Assembly: GCA_964019415.1 (NCBI GenBank)
Contig: OZ025875.1
Span: forward strand, 6,063,806 to 6,127,805
Source: Ianthella basta
Taxonomy: Eukaryota > Porifera > Demospongiae > Verongiida > Ianthellidae
Reading direction: 5' to 3'
DNA length: 64,000 bases
Shown here: positions 32,930-43,894 of the stretch, piece after piece
Position numbering within the stretch: position 1 is the stretch's first letter
Layout of the letters: each line of letters starts with the position of its first letter
Made by a program: the position numbers and the translations under genes
Notes under the pieces: generated by a model
What the model saw: the letters and a program-made list of their open reading frames with translations, nothing else
What the model was told of the DNA's origin: nothing
The model's database searches: none

Positions 32930-32939
32930 CCGTATATGG
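32930..32939. promoter_or_regulatory. CArG-box-like site CCGTATATGG
   Basis: One mismatch to CC(A/T)6GG, 109-118 bp before the ATG, in the same CCTCTCC...AGAGAA block as at 29770. Confidence 0.35.
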
Positions 32940-34573
32940 AAAGAGAATTTGAAACTTGCAGCAGCTGCTATTGTTGCCTGCTTATATGCAGTTATGACCT
33001 GGCTAACATAGTGAAGTTAATAGTATACATATTCATATACCCACACAGCTACAGATCCATTCATTCATGTCTGAATTCCTCGAAAGCTATGCAATATAAT
33101 GTTATATGTCATTGTATGCTGTGAATGCCTTTCCAAATATCTCTGCACCCACCAGGGCTAGCACTTGCAGACTTGTATGTATGCATATTATATGTAGTTA
33201 CAATTATTGTAGTTGCAGTTAATATATAGTAATATAATTTAATTAGTCATAAAGCTGTATCATTAATACACAACAGATCTAAATGTTATGGCTATTGCAT
33301 AGGGAGATGATTATATAGTATAGAGAATACATGACTTGTACTATCTGTAAAATGCTATAATTATATAAAGCATATTATTATTGGAAATCTCTTAACACAG
33401 TTTACTAATTGATATCATGTGAATATATATATACATCAACATCGCTACTCCTACACGTTAACACTTCTCATGTTCCAGGCAAGGAAATACAACATGATCT
33501 TGTCATATGAACCTCACTAATTTTATCACATGAACATGCACGGCAGTTGCAGTACCATATATATCCACTACAAATGCGAATGAATATATCAGATATATAA
33601 AATAATGCAGCTGTAAATATATGCAGTCTGTATGCAGTAGAATACTAAACCTTCTGTCCCTGAGCACACTCCATAGTGTGCATTGATCTAGACTCCTTTA
33701 TCTACAGATAGTTAGGTGCTATATTTCTTTTATCAGATGTGCGGTAGGGTTTATTAACTACCAGGTTTGTACTACTTCATGTGTCCTTGTTCCTTCCCTT
33801 GATCCTAGTTGCTACGTTACAGGGAATATATAGAAGATGGTGTACATAGACCACATTACAAGCACGTAATTGACCACTTCCTACTGTAGAACCTGATTGT
33901 ATTAACCCTCCTACCCTCCCATATACATTGTATATTCAAACATATATGCTTTTTAGGGCACATTTCCTTCCATAGAGTAAGGCAGACTACTGAGTTTGGT
34001 ATCATTTTGTTCACAGAAAAATGGAGTATCTGCTCATGAGGATGATTTTTGGTTTCCAATGACAACCGAGATGCAATCATACTAATACACAAAAATCTAA
34101 CGCAAAAAAAATACAGGCGATATATTTCAGAATTTTTGTAAGCTTTGTGGACAGGTGTGGAAGCATTTCAGTTACTTGTTGCATGCAGTCATGCACCTTT
34201 GAAATTCCCATATGCATGGGCATACATACGTAGGATGTTTTAGCACTGGTGTAGGTTGTGTCAGCTAGTTGGGAGACTGAAGGAAGATTTAGTACTATAA
34301 CAATTCTGAGCAAAAGAATCAATGTCTATTACTGATGGCCTTCTTGTATGGCTCCATCCATTTCTGACTGAGCTTCTGAATCAGATATTATCCCAATGAA
34401 CTTTGCACACATGTATGCTAACATTCCAAACGTGTTTAAAGCAGAAAGTGTAAATGTCGTGAAATTCTCTCTAAGTATCTCTACACAGGTCAACTGATTT
34501 GTGTATGCTTAGACAAGATTACTGTAGATTGATGATTGTAGCTGAAAGATGCAAACCATTTGAATTTGTTATG
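32940..34573. repeat. AT-rich spacer, partly the B-type upstream module
   Basis: 33130-33850 is AT-rich with nothing recognised. From about 34200 the words CATATGCATGGGCATACATA and TTGTATGGCTCCA match the spacers upstream of the other B-type genes. The LINE at 34574 interrupts this module. Confidence 0.6.
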
Positions 34574-36140
34574 TAGTGACAACAGTACTAGAAGGTGATC
34601 TGGAGATGATGAAAGAGGAAGTAAGAAGTGTAAGGAGGTTGAAGATGAGAAAGGCACCTGGCATATGTGGGATAGTGTCAGAAATGCTAAAAGCAGGTGG
34701 TGAAGTGATGGTAGAGTGGCACGTGGATGGTGAAGATATTCAATCTGGTGTAGAGAGAGGGGGTAGTCCCAGAAGATTGGATAAAGGCAGTAATCATGCC
34801 TATTTTCAAGAAGGGCAGCAAACTAGATTGTGCAAACTACAGGGGAATAAGTCTATTGAGCGTTGTTGGCAAGGTGTTTGGGCGGATACTGAATGAGAGG
34901 GTGAAGGCAATAACAGATGTTAAAGTGATGGATGAGCAAGGAGGTTTCAGGGCTGGAAGAGGTTGTAATGATCAAATCTTTGTGGTGAAGCAAATTGTGG
35001 AGAAGACAACTGAGAAGAATAAGAAGACTTACATGGCTTTTTTGGATCTGGAGAAAGCTTACGACAATAGGGAGAAAGGGGGAGAAGATGTGGGTAGTGT
35101 TGGACAAGTATGGGATAAAGGGGAAGTTGCTTAGAGCTATTCAGGCATTGTATGTGGGCAGTAAGGCATGTGTAAAAGTTAGAGAATTAACATCAGAGGA
35201 GTTCGAGGTACGCAAGGGAGTGAGGCAGGGACGTACGCTGTCTCCACGGCTTTTTAATCTGTTTATGGACAATGTTATGAGGGAGGCAAGAGGACGTTTT
35301 GTGGGTGAGGTACAACTATCTACTGGTGAGGTTGGTGTACTACTGTTTGCAGACAACATGGTGGTGATGGCAAATTCTGAAGAGGGGCTGCAACATAACT
35401 TAAAGACAGTCAGTGACATGCTGAACAAATGGGAATTGAAAGTAAACTGGAAGAAGACTAAAGTGATGAGGGTAGCAAGGGACAGGGAAGAGTTTGAGGT
35501 GAAAATAGGAGATGAGGTCATTGAGCAGGTGGACACAATGAAGTACCTGGGAGTGATGGTTAGTAATGATGGAAGTATGGAGAAGGAAATAGAGGCTAGG
35601 ATAGGAAATGCAACACGAGTGATTGGAGGGATGAATGATGCCATCTTGAGAAGGAAGGAATTGAGTCAAAGTACCAAGATCAAAGTAGTGAATGCCACAA
35701 TGATGCCAGTGCTGATGTACGGGTGTGAGACGTGGAGCCTAACAAAGAAGCAACAATCAAAGGTACAAGCCTCACAAATGAATGTGCTAAGAGGATTGAA
35801 GGTGTGAATAGATTGGACAGAGTAAGGAATGCAGATATTAGGGAGAGGTTGAATCAAGAAGGTGTTTTAGATCTGGTGAAAAGGAGACAGGAGAGTTGGA
35901 AGGGCAGACTAGAATAAATGAGCTTTGAGAAGACAACGAAGAAAGTGTTTGTTGGAGAGATGGAGGGGAAAAGAGGAAGACCACGCTTAAGATGGATTGA
36001 CAATTTTAATTAACTATATGATAGCTACCTATTCTTTATGCTAACTCACTGTCTGCACTGTTTTAGTGTAAGAGGGATGACCTCCAGCATTGGAGATAAA
36101 TCCACTTTTGTGATTGATTGATTGATTGATTGATTGATTC
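34574..36140 (+). mobile_element. Broken LINE with (GATT)n 3' tail
   Basis: Translations in shifting frames give RLKMRKAPG, then FKKGSKLDCANYRGISLLS, GFRAGRGCNDQIF, YMAFLDLEKAYD (motif A), GVRQGRTLSPRLFNLFMD (motif B), LLFADNMVVMANS (motif C, FADD changed to FADN), MKYLGVMVSNDGS and YGCETWSLTKKQQ. These are the RT palm and thumb of a CR1/RTE/L2-like LINE. The endonuclease end is missing. Frames break near 34780, 35070 and 35800. The 3' end is (GATT)6 at 36113-36139. In sister spacers the uninterrupted site reads TTTGTTATGAATTGATGC up to CCAATCTGAATGCC, so about 28 bp of target were lost and no target duplication is evident. Confidence 0.85.
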
Positions 36141-37203
36141 AATCTGAATGCCACAATACAGTACATATATAATCTGCCTATTGTGTTAATAGAATGAAAT
36201 TGCAATCTTAAACTATTGTACATTTGCACATGATGAAAGACATGCACGTACACAATGATCTGTTGTTAGTACACACAACAGAGATAATATTGAATGTGAA
36301 CCCTATACATAGTTGTATAATTGAACGAACATAGTATTCAGTGCCCGGGTATGTACTTGCAATCACAACTGTATTGATGTGCAGCCAGTATTATGCTGAA
36401 CATTAAACTAAGGAAGGTCTTTGAATAGCTTATAACAGCAAGACACATGTCATACAAGTCCATTCACACAAACACACCAATTGAAATCAGTCAGCCTCAG
36501 TTAGCCACTGATAGACAAACGAGTATGCACACATACTATTAATATAGCAACACTACACATGAGTAGTTAAGGAACAATTGCATATAAGGAAGAGAGAATA
36601 TGCATAGCGCATGTCTGAGTGGGACAGCTCCATGTCTGAGAAGGAAACCTATACTATGCTAAATTAATCTGCATACTATTTAATGCTGTGCCATATTGCA
36701 CAGTTCAACATACTCAGATCTTTGCGTCCACTGATTGAATTACCTAATTATTCTGTCAGTACTTGTTGCACTTTCCATTCATTGTGTACCCACAATAGAT
36801 TTACTAAATCGGCCTGTCAATTTACTAAATCAGTCCGTCGATTTACTAAAACAGCCCGTCAATTTACTAAGTCTATGGTGTTTCCTGTAAATCGACAGCT
36901 TCGTCACCATTTTGGTACAAATGGCGCCCCATATCAGTCAGCCTCAGTTAACCACTGATAAACAAAGGAGTATGCACACATACTATTATTATAGCAACAC
37001 TACACATGAGTAGTTAAGGTACAACTGCTTATAAGTAAGAGAGAATATTTATAGCGCATGTCTGAGTGGGATGGCTAGATGTCTGAGAAGGAAACCTATA
37101 ATTATGCTAAATTAATCTGCATACTATTAAATGCTGTGCCATATTGCACAGTTCAGCATACTCAGATCTTTGCATCCACTGATTGAATTATGTAATTATC
37201 TAA
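36141..37203. repeat. Spacer with locally duplicated 3' module and 21-bp minisatellite
   Basis: The block starting CAGTCAGCCTCAGTTA occurs at about 36486-36780 and again at 36935-37200. Between them (36797-36880) are four copies of an ATTTACTAAATC-containing 20-21 bp unit. No gene is seen. Confidence 0.7.
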
Positions 37204-38136
37204 TTACTTGTGGCACTTTCCAATCATTGTGTACCGTTGGTTGCAAGTCACAATCTTCTTGGCCTGCTCTCGCAATGGCTTCAGGTAGGCCATGATGATG
37301 ATGGGAGTGGGGAGGAGGGAGATGACAGCAGAGCCGTAGCTGAGATGCACTCCTGGTGCTTCTGAGTTGAAACTAAATAGGGCTGGAAGGATTTGACCTG
37401 CAATGTTGATGATGCCTCCCACTGCGAGGAAGAGGGAGAACTTGGCCATTCCCTTTCTGTACTGTGTCCCTTCAGTGACAATGTTCTTTTTGATATAACA
37501 GAGGCAGACAATGGGCACGATGATGCTGAGAATCAGTGGTGTGAGCCCTCCTAGAATGGCCCATGTGGCTAAAAAGGCATGAAAAACTGGCAGGATAATG
37601 GCGCCGTCAGTATCAGGAAGACATGCCACACCGTGGACCAACTGTATTTCATAGACATAAGGAAGTAAGATGTAAAGGTTTATAGTTATGGGTACAAGCC
37701 ACAAGATAACAATTGCAACTGCAGCACTCCACCAACTGATGGTCTTCTTGCTAAACCTCACAGTGGCCAAGATCATAAATGAAAATGCAGCCAGGTTCCA
37801 CAGTCTTGCCACCACTCCTGTACCAAACATCCATATATACACTCTGCACAGGTACTGTAGTTCACGATGATGTGGACTCACTGCTATGAATACAGTAGCA
37901 GTGCACAAAATGAGCATCACATTCACTGCCACTAGAAGTCCTGCCAGCAGAAGATTAATGAGGAAGAGGCGAACTGGTCTGGGAATTGATGTGGCCATCA
38001 GGAGTGCTAAGATAGTGAATCCAATCATCACAATGGCCACAACTGTTATCATAGTCAGCAGAATACAGTAGGCCATGAAGCCAGGACTGTTGAGGGAAGT
38101 GTCATTTGCTAGCAAAGTGGTAGAGGAGTTGTCCAT
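37204..38136 (-). CDS. 7TM class A-like receptor, C type (copy 1)
   Basis: 310 residues, intact, from MDNSSTTLLANDTS. C-type marks are VSPHHRELQYLCRVYIWMFG, ATVRFSKKTISWW (S in place of G after VRF) and ITINLYILLPYVYEIQ. ECL2 is LVHGVACLPDTDGAI. The tail is CNQRYTMIGKCHK. The partner at 52431 differs at roughly 16 positions, many of them in ECL2-TM5. The expected TATA position reads TGTGCAAG, so its core promoter has changed. An inverted duplication begins about 75 bp upstream. Confidence 0.85.
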   Translation of the reverse strand: MDNSSTTLLANDTSLNSPGFMAYCILLTMITVVAIVMIGFTILALLMATSIPRPVRLFLINLLLAGLLVAVNVMLILCTATVFIAVSPHHRELQYLCRVYIWMFGTGVVARLWNLAAFSFMILATVRFSKKTISWWSAAVAIVILWLVPITINLYILLPYVYEIQLVHGVACLPDTDGAIILPVFHAFLATWAILGGLTPLILSIIVPIVCLCYIKKNIVTEGTQYRKGMAKFSLFLAVGGIINIAGQILPALFSFNSEAPGVHLSYGSAVISLLPTPIIIMAYLKPLREQAKKIVTCNQRYTMIGKCHK

Positions 38137-38267
38137 AGCGATTGATGACTTGTATAAGCTCTGTATAAACTTGTTCTTCTAAGCTTGTTCTCCTGTTTTA
38201 AGGGACTATTTCATGGAGGGCAATTGTTCTTGCACAACTGTGGGTGTGTGCCAGCATACCAGCCTCT

Positions 38268-38277
38268 CCATATATGG
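38268..38277. promoter_or_regulatory. CArG-box-like site CCATATATGG
   Basis: An exact match, 132-141 bp before the C-gene ATG. Its mirror in the right arm has decayed to CCACATGG. Confidence 0.45.
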
Positions 38278-38545
38278 AAGAGAACCTTGCAACTGATTTC
38301 AGAATGGTTCGCCAAAATGACAAATGAAAAATGGCAAATGGTAAATGGCAAATGGCATGACACCATAGTACAGTGTCTTAGTGTGATTGTCCTTAGTGGT
38401 GCATGTGAACGAGATGACATGGTGTGACCTAGGCCATTTGCTATTTACCATAAAATTTGATACTAAGTCTTACATTTGCCAATCAGAATATTGCACAGAA
38501 GGGTATGTTTTGTGTAGTAGTTACGATATTATCACATTCACAAGT

Positions 38546-38749
38546 ATGAACAACTCTACCTTGCTGTCAGGTAATGACGCTTCCCTCAACAGCCCTGGCT
38601 TCATGGCCTACTGCATTCTGATGGCTGTGGTAACATATGTGGCCAGTCTCTTCATTGGAATCACCTACTTATCACTCCTGATGGCCACCTAAGTTCCAAG
38701 ACCACTCCACCTCTTCCTCATCAACCTTCTGCTGGCAGGGCTCCTATAG
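38546..38749 (+). pseudogene. Plus-strand 7TM receptor 5' fragment (copy 1)
   Basis: MNNSTLLSGNDASLNSPG through TM1 and TM2 to NLLLAGLL, then a stop. It is the only receptor sequence in the array on the plus strand apart from its duplicate at 53776. Its 5' UTR (ATTATCACATTCACAAGT) and protein are closest to the MNQK subfamily at 10966 and 15350, not to its neighbours. This copy has an in-frame TAA at 38690-38692 between TM1 and TM2. Confidence 0.85.
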
Positions 38750-39457
38750 CATGCACAATGCCATTCATCAGGTCAGTGACTGTGCACATCTGATAGAAAT
38801 TATATACAGCTGCTGTACCAATGATATGTGCATGCATGAGCACAACTCTTCCATTCAGTCATGTATGTGTGTGTGAAAATCAATTGAGGTGACATTACTT
38901 GTGAATAAATTAATAATTGTAGGCATCAAAAATTATTCACGTTGAGCTGATTGTATTCATGAAAAAATTCTCTTATGATATTTATTGAAAACTAAACTGC
39001 CATGTATAGTGTGTGTGTACGTAACTCACCATGTTGTTAGACAGATCATGATCACATCAGTGCATATGATAAGCAGGTGTACAGTCAATTTCGGAATGGC
39101 TGGCAAAATGACAAATGGCACAAATGGCAAACACACAATGGCAAATGTAAGTACCTGGGTATATCAATATTTATGGCAAAGAGCAAATGGTGTAGGTCAT
39201 GATCATTGCACAAAGTCATAATATTATAGTGTCCCACTTACCATGTCATTTCATTCACATGCACCACTGAGTACAATCGCATTAACACATTGTACTATGG
39301 TGTCATGCCATTTGCCATTTACCCTTTGCAGTTTTCCATTAATTTTGCCATTAATTTTGGCGAACCATTCTGAAATCAGTTGTCAGTATAGGTGTTGCAA
39401 GGTTCTCTTCCACATGGAGAGGCTGGTATGCTGGCACCCACCCACAGCTGTATAAGA

Positions 39458-39641
39458 ACAAACATACCGCAAAATACAAACAAGCCCATGCACCACCCTT
39501 AAGTACCACTCCTGTGTTCCTTGTGAATTATGGTATTCATGCAAAGCAAAATTGCAGGACATTCCTTGATCATCCTGTTCTTGTGCAGTGTCCTAACCAT
39601 TGCACTTGTGCATGAACACACACGCTGCCACTCAGTAGACA

Positions 39642-39648
<7 letters not shown>
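39458..39648. other. Short spacer
   Basis: Duplicated with the 15.2-kb unit; nothing recognised. Confidence 0.4.
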
Positions 39649-39699
<51 letters not shown>

Positions 39700-39705
39700 C
39701 ACACA
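39649..39705. repeat. CA microsatellite (copy 1)
   Basis: (CA)n with one CG interruption. Slightly shorter than its partner at 54881-54941. Confidence 0.95.
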
Positions 39706-40065
39706 TGAATGATGGCTCAGGGAATTGCCAGCTAGGAGTTACTGTGCATTAATGATAACGTATCAATTCAGAGGGGCTCAAAGGTAGAATAAATGCACTT
39801 TCAGCAACCATCAGACCGTGTAGCGACATATCAAGTTCAATCAAGTCTCATGCACCTACCAACCTACACTGCTTACTGCCACTTACTATATTACAGTATG
39901 TAATACAGTACATGTATATACAACTATGTGGGCTTTTCTTCCCCCTTCCCCTCCTTTCCCTTATACTGTGTGTGTGTTGGTACTGATCTGCATGAGTGCC
40001 TTTTAAAGTAGCCCAAGGTGAAATATATAGGATGTCCATATATGGAGGTTTGTGCATAACATATA

Positions 40066-40335
40066 CACCATACCGTACCATACCCATACCATGCCATACC
40101 ATACCATACAATACAATACCCATACCATGCCATACAATACAATACAATACAATACCCATACCATGCCATACAATACAATACAATACCCATACCATGCCAT
40201 ACAATACAATACAATACCCATACCATGCCATACAATACAATACAATACAATACAATACCCATAGCATGCCATACAATACAATACAATACAATACAATACA
40301 ATACATTACAATACATTACAATACCCATACCATAC
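40066..40335. repeat. Pentanucleotide satellite (copy 1)
   Basis: An array of CATAC, AATAC and CATGC units, with a superimposed longer period marked by CCCATACCATGCCATAC. It is open in several frames on both strands only because the unit is 5 bp. Confidence 0.9.
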
Positions 40336-40701
40336 CAAATATACAAGTTTTCATATAGCTAGTAAAGGTTCTTAGGGCACGAGAAGTGCAAAAATATGCA
40401 GAATAGTGTTGGCATGAGTGCAATATACTAATGGAAGTATATACAACTTGCTGATATCATAAGTACATACTGTATATTCCATATGTATAATACACTGTGG
40501 TGGATATATGTGTATACCACCTGTTATGGTAAAGTGGACAGAACTTTGTCAACATTCAATAACTCAAACACAGAACTGCTAAAGAGTGAGAGGTACAGGG
40601 ACATGTACACAGTTGGTGAAATATCTGCATGCACACAGGTAAGTCTATTCCTTCTTGATATTTGTGTCTATTGCTTGACTACTGTCAGTGCTTGTGATTC
40701 T
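40336..40701. repeat. B' gene 3' module
   Basis: Matches 31500-31903 and 55516-55885 almost base for base. No separate gene. Confidence 0.8.
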
Positions 40702-41628
40702 TTACTGTGTAACAGCTCTTCTATGCAGCCAACTACAAGTGATAATTTTCTTGACCTGTTCTCGCACAGGTTTCAAGTAGACCATGATGATGATGGGAGT
40801 GGGGAGGAGGGAGACAGTAGCAGAGCCATAACCTAGATACACTCCTGGTGCTTCTGAGTTGAAACTCAGTAGGGCTGGGAGGGCCTGACCTGCAAAGTTG
40901 ATGCCACCACCAACCACAAGGAAGAGGGAGAGCTTGGCCATTGCCCTTCAGTACTTTGTCCCTTCAGTGATGATGTTATTCCGTATGTAACAGAGGCAGG
41001 CAATGGGTACAATGATACTGACTGTCAGTGGTGTGAGCCCTCCAAAGATGAATAGCACGGTAAGGAAAGTGTAACGAGCCTGAATGATGATGGTATTTTT
41101 GCTATCCGGGAAACAGGCCACACCGTGGACAAACTGCACTTCATAGACATAGGTAATTAAAACATTGATGCTTAGAATCATGGGTCCAAGCCACATGATA
41201 GGAATGATAACTGAAGCACAGTGTAAGCTGATGGTCTTCTTGCCAAACCTCACAATGGCCAAGATTGCAAACGAAAATGCAGCAAGGCTCCACAGTCGTG
41301 CTGCCACTCCTGTGGCATACACCCACATGCTCATTCTACATAGGTAAAGTGGTCTGGGATGAAGTGCACTCATATTTAGGAAGACAATAGAAGTGACGCC
41401 TATCATCACATAACTTGCTGCCATTTGAAGCCCTGCTATCAGAAGGCTGATGAGGAAGAGACGAACTGGTCTGGGAACTGAGGTGGCCATCAGGAGTGCA
41501 AAGATGGTGAATCCAATCATCACACAAGCCACAACTGTTGCTATGGTCAGCACAATGCAGTAGGCCATGAAGCCAGGACTGTTGAGGGAAGTGTCATTTG
41601 CTGGCAGAGAGGCAGTGGAGTTGTCCAT
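40702..41628 (-). pseudogene. 7TM receptor, B' type, single nonsense codon
   Basis: From MDNSTASLPANDTS the frame runs intact to EGTKY in the TM5-TM6 loop, where TGA (40948-40950) stands at the position of CGA (Arg) in relatives. The rest (MAKLSLFLVVGGGIN to TM7 and CSWLHRRAVTQ) continues in the same frame. The change is a C to T at a CpG, a common recent mutation. The tandem partner at 55886 has the codon intact. Without TM6-TM7 a product could not signal normally. A segregating allele is possible. Confidence 0.85.
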
Positions 41629-41715
41629 AATGGTGTACATGTGATTCTGAAGCTCTACATTTGCATACTCTCTACGTTTGCATACTCTCCTTAAGCTTCA
41701 AAGAGGGCAATGGTT

Positions 41716-41721
41716 CTTATA
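41716..41721 (-). promoter_or_regulatory. TATA element
   Basis: TATAAG, 88-93 bp before the MDNS start at 41628, or 76-81 bp before the alternative ATG at 41640. Confidence 0.5.
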
Positions 41722-42871
41722 CAGGTGCGAGTGTGCTTCAATATGTTCAATATCCGGCCCATGTGAATGGAGAAGACTGGACACAATTTGCATTGTGTCT
41801 TATGATTGCTGTCACGGGTCACTTGGCACTTCATGTGTATGAGATTCCCATATGCATGGGCATACATACATAGGATGTTTTAGCACTGGTGTAGGTTGTG
41901 CCAGCTTGTTGGGAGATTGAAGGAAGATTAAGTACTTTGATTAACAATTCTGAGCAAAAGAATCAATGTATATAGTATTGATGGCTTTCTTGTATGGCTC
42001 CATCCATTTCTGACTGTGCTTCTGATTCAGATAGTATCCCAATGAACTTTGCACACATGTATGCTAACATTTCAAATGTGTTCAAAGCAGAATGTGTCTT
42101 TACATATGCAGGTCAACTGATTTGTGTACGGTTAGACAAGATTGCTGTAGATTGATGATTGTAGCTGAAAGATGCAAACGGTTTGGATTTGTTATGAATT
42201 GATGCATGACATGGTGTATGTGCCAATCTGAATGCCATAATACAGTACGTACATAATCTGCCTACTGTGTTGATAGAATGAAATTGCAATCTTAAACTAT
42301 TGTACATTTGCACATGATGAAAGACGTGCACTCACAATGATCTGTTGTTAGTACACACAACAAAGATATATTGAATCTGAACCCTATACATAGTTGTGTA
42401 ATTGAATGAACATAGTAATTGTATTCAGTGCCCTGGTACGTACTTGCCAGCACATCTGTATTGATGTGCAGTATTGTGAGGCCAGTGTGTTATGCTGAAC
42501 ATTAGACTAAGGGAAGTCTTTGAATAGCTTATAACAGCAAGAAACATGTCATACAAGTCCATTCACACAAACATCCACCAATTGAAATCAGTCAGCCTCA
42601 GCCAATTATTAGCCACTGATAGACAAACGAGTATGCACACATACTATTATTATAGCAACACTACACATGAGTATATAGAAAGGAACAACTGCTTATAAGT
42701 AAGAGAGAATATGCATAGCGCATGTCTGAGTGGGAGGGCTTCATGTCTGAGAAGGAAACCTATAATTATGCTAAATTAATCTGCATGCATGCTATTTAAT
42801 GTTGTGCCATATTGCACAGTTCAACATACTCCGATCTTTGCGTCCACTGATTGAATTATCTAACTATTCTG
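41722..42871. repeat. Spacer module upstream of a B'-type gene
   Basis: Carries CATATGCATGGGCATACATA, TTGTATGGCTCCATCCA, the TGATGCATGACATGG block that the LINE hit in another copy, and the CAGTCAGCCTCAG 3' module of the A gene. No gene is seen. Confidence 0.75.
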
Positions 42872-43813
42872 TCAGTACTTGTGGCACTTTAAAATCATTG
42901 TGTACCGTTGGTTGCAAGTCACAATCTTCTTGGCCTGCTCTCGCAATGGCTTCAGGTATGCCATGATGATGATGGGAGTGGGGAAGAGGGAGATGACAGC
43001 AAGGCCATAGCTGAGATACACTCCTGGTGCTCCTGAGTTGAAACTAAATAGAACTGGAAGGATTAGACCTGCAAAGTTGATGTTGCCCCCCACTATGAGG
43101 AAAAGGGAGAGTTTGGCTATTGCCTTTCTGTACTGTGTCCCTTCAGTGACAACGTTCTTGCTGATATAACAGAGGCACACAATGGGCACGATGATGCTGA
43201 CAAGGACAGGTGTGAGCCCTCCAAAGATGGTCCATGTAGCAAAGAAAGCATAACTAGCTTGACGGATAATGGTACTGTTAGTAACAGTAACAGGGAAACA
43301 GGCCACACCGTGGACAAACTGGGCTTCATAGACGTAAGGAAGTATGACATAGAGGCTTACAATCATGGGCACAAGCCACAAGATAGGAATGATGACTGCA
43401 GCTGTGCACCAGCTAATGGTCTTCTTGCCGAACCTCACTATGGCCAAAATTGAGAATGAAAATGCTGCCAGACTCCACAGTCTCGCCGCCCCTCCTGTGG
43501 CAAAACCCCACAGGTACACTCTACATAGGTACAGCGGTAAGGGGGAATGTGTGCTCACTGCTATAAGGACAGCAGCAGTGCACACCATAAGCATCAAACT
43601 CGCTGCTACCAGAAGTCCTGCCAGCAGAAGGTTGATGAGGAAGAGGCGAACTGGTCTGGGAACTGCAGTGGCCATCAGGAGTGCTAAGATAGTGAATACA
43701 ATCAGGGCACCGGCCACAGCTGTTGTCATAGCCAACAGTATAGAGTAGGCCATGAAGCCAGGGCTGTTGAGTGAAGTCTCATTTGCTGGCAGAGAAGCAG
43801 AGGAGTTGTCCAT
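42872..43813 (-). CDS. 7TM receptor, A type (copy 1, first A)
   Basis: 313 residues from MDNSSASLPANETS. A-type marks are ASLMLMVCTAAVLIAVSTHS, WGFATGGAARLWSL, TISWCTAAVIIPILWLV and ECL2 GVACFPVTVTNSTII, two residues longer than most and shared only with its partner at 58043. ASYAFF replaces ARYAFF at the top of TM5. The tail is CNQRYTMILKCHKY. An upstream ATG at 43858 adds 15 residues but lies only about 31 bp from the TATA element, so the MDNSS start is preferred. Confidence 0.85.
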   Translation of the reverse strand: MDNSSASLPANETSLNSPGFMAYSILLAMTTAVAGALIVFTILALLMATAVPRPVRLFLINLLLAGLLVAASLMLMVCTAAVLIAVSTHSPLPLYLCRVYLWGFATGGAARLWSLAAFSFSILAIVRFGKKTISWCTAAVIIPILWLVPMIVSLYVILPYVYEAQFVHGVACFPVTVTNSTIIRQASYAFFATWTIFGGLTPVLVSIIVPIVCLCYISKNVVTEGTQYRKAIAKLSLFLIVGGNINFAGLILPVLFSFNSGAPGVYLSYGLAVISLFPTPIIIMAYLKPLREQAKKIVTCNQRYTMILKCHKY

Positions 43814-43888
43814 AATGTTGTACGTGTGAAGAACGCAACCTCTACACTGTGTTAGCATGCTCCATCTCTTTCAAAAAGGGCAGTGGTT

Positions 43889-43894
43889 CTTATA
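43889..43894 (-). promoter_or_regulatory. TATA element
   Basis: TATAAG, 76-81 bp before the MDNSS start at 43813. Confidence 0.55.

Larger units (their letters stand above)
38211..39457. repeat. Inverted duplication of the C-gene upstream region (copy 1)
   Basis: The left arm 38211-38425 is matched in reverse complement by 39236-39457 (shared words TTGGCGAACCATTCTGAAAT and TGGTGTCATGCCATTTGCCA). The right arm has a few small insertions. The roughly 800-bp loop carries a plus-strand receptor 5' fragment. The arms include the promoter-proximal DNA and CArG-like site of the C gene. Confidence 0.9.

Noticed and set aside
40036-40045. CArG-like CCATATATGG at 40036 and 55272
   Set aside because: It lies downstream of receptor genes beside a satellite array, with no promoter context.
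39848-40358. Long frames rich in Tyr-Cys-Ile or Asn-Thr-Ile-Pro on both strands
   Set aside because: They come from the pentanucleotide satellite, whose unit has no stop in several frames; the same applies at 55084-55546.
43365-43748. Plus-strand 127-codon frame repeated opposite many receptor genes (MGTSHKIGMMTAAVH start)
   Set aside because: It lies antisense to the conserved TM1-TM4 coding region, and its conservation follows from the gene on the other strand.
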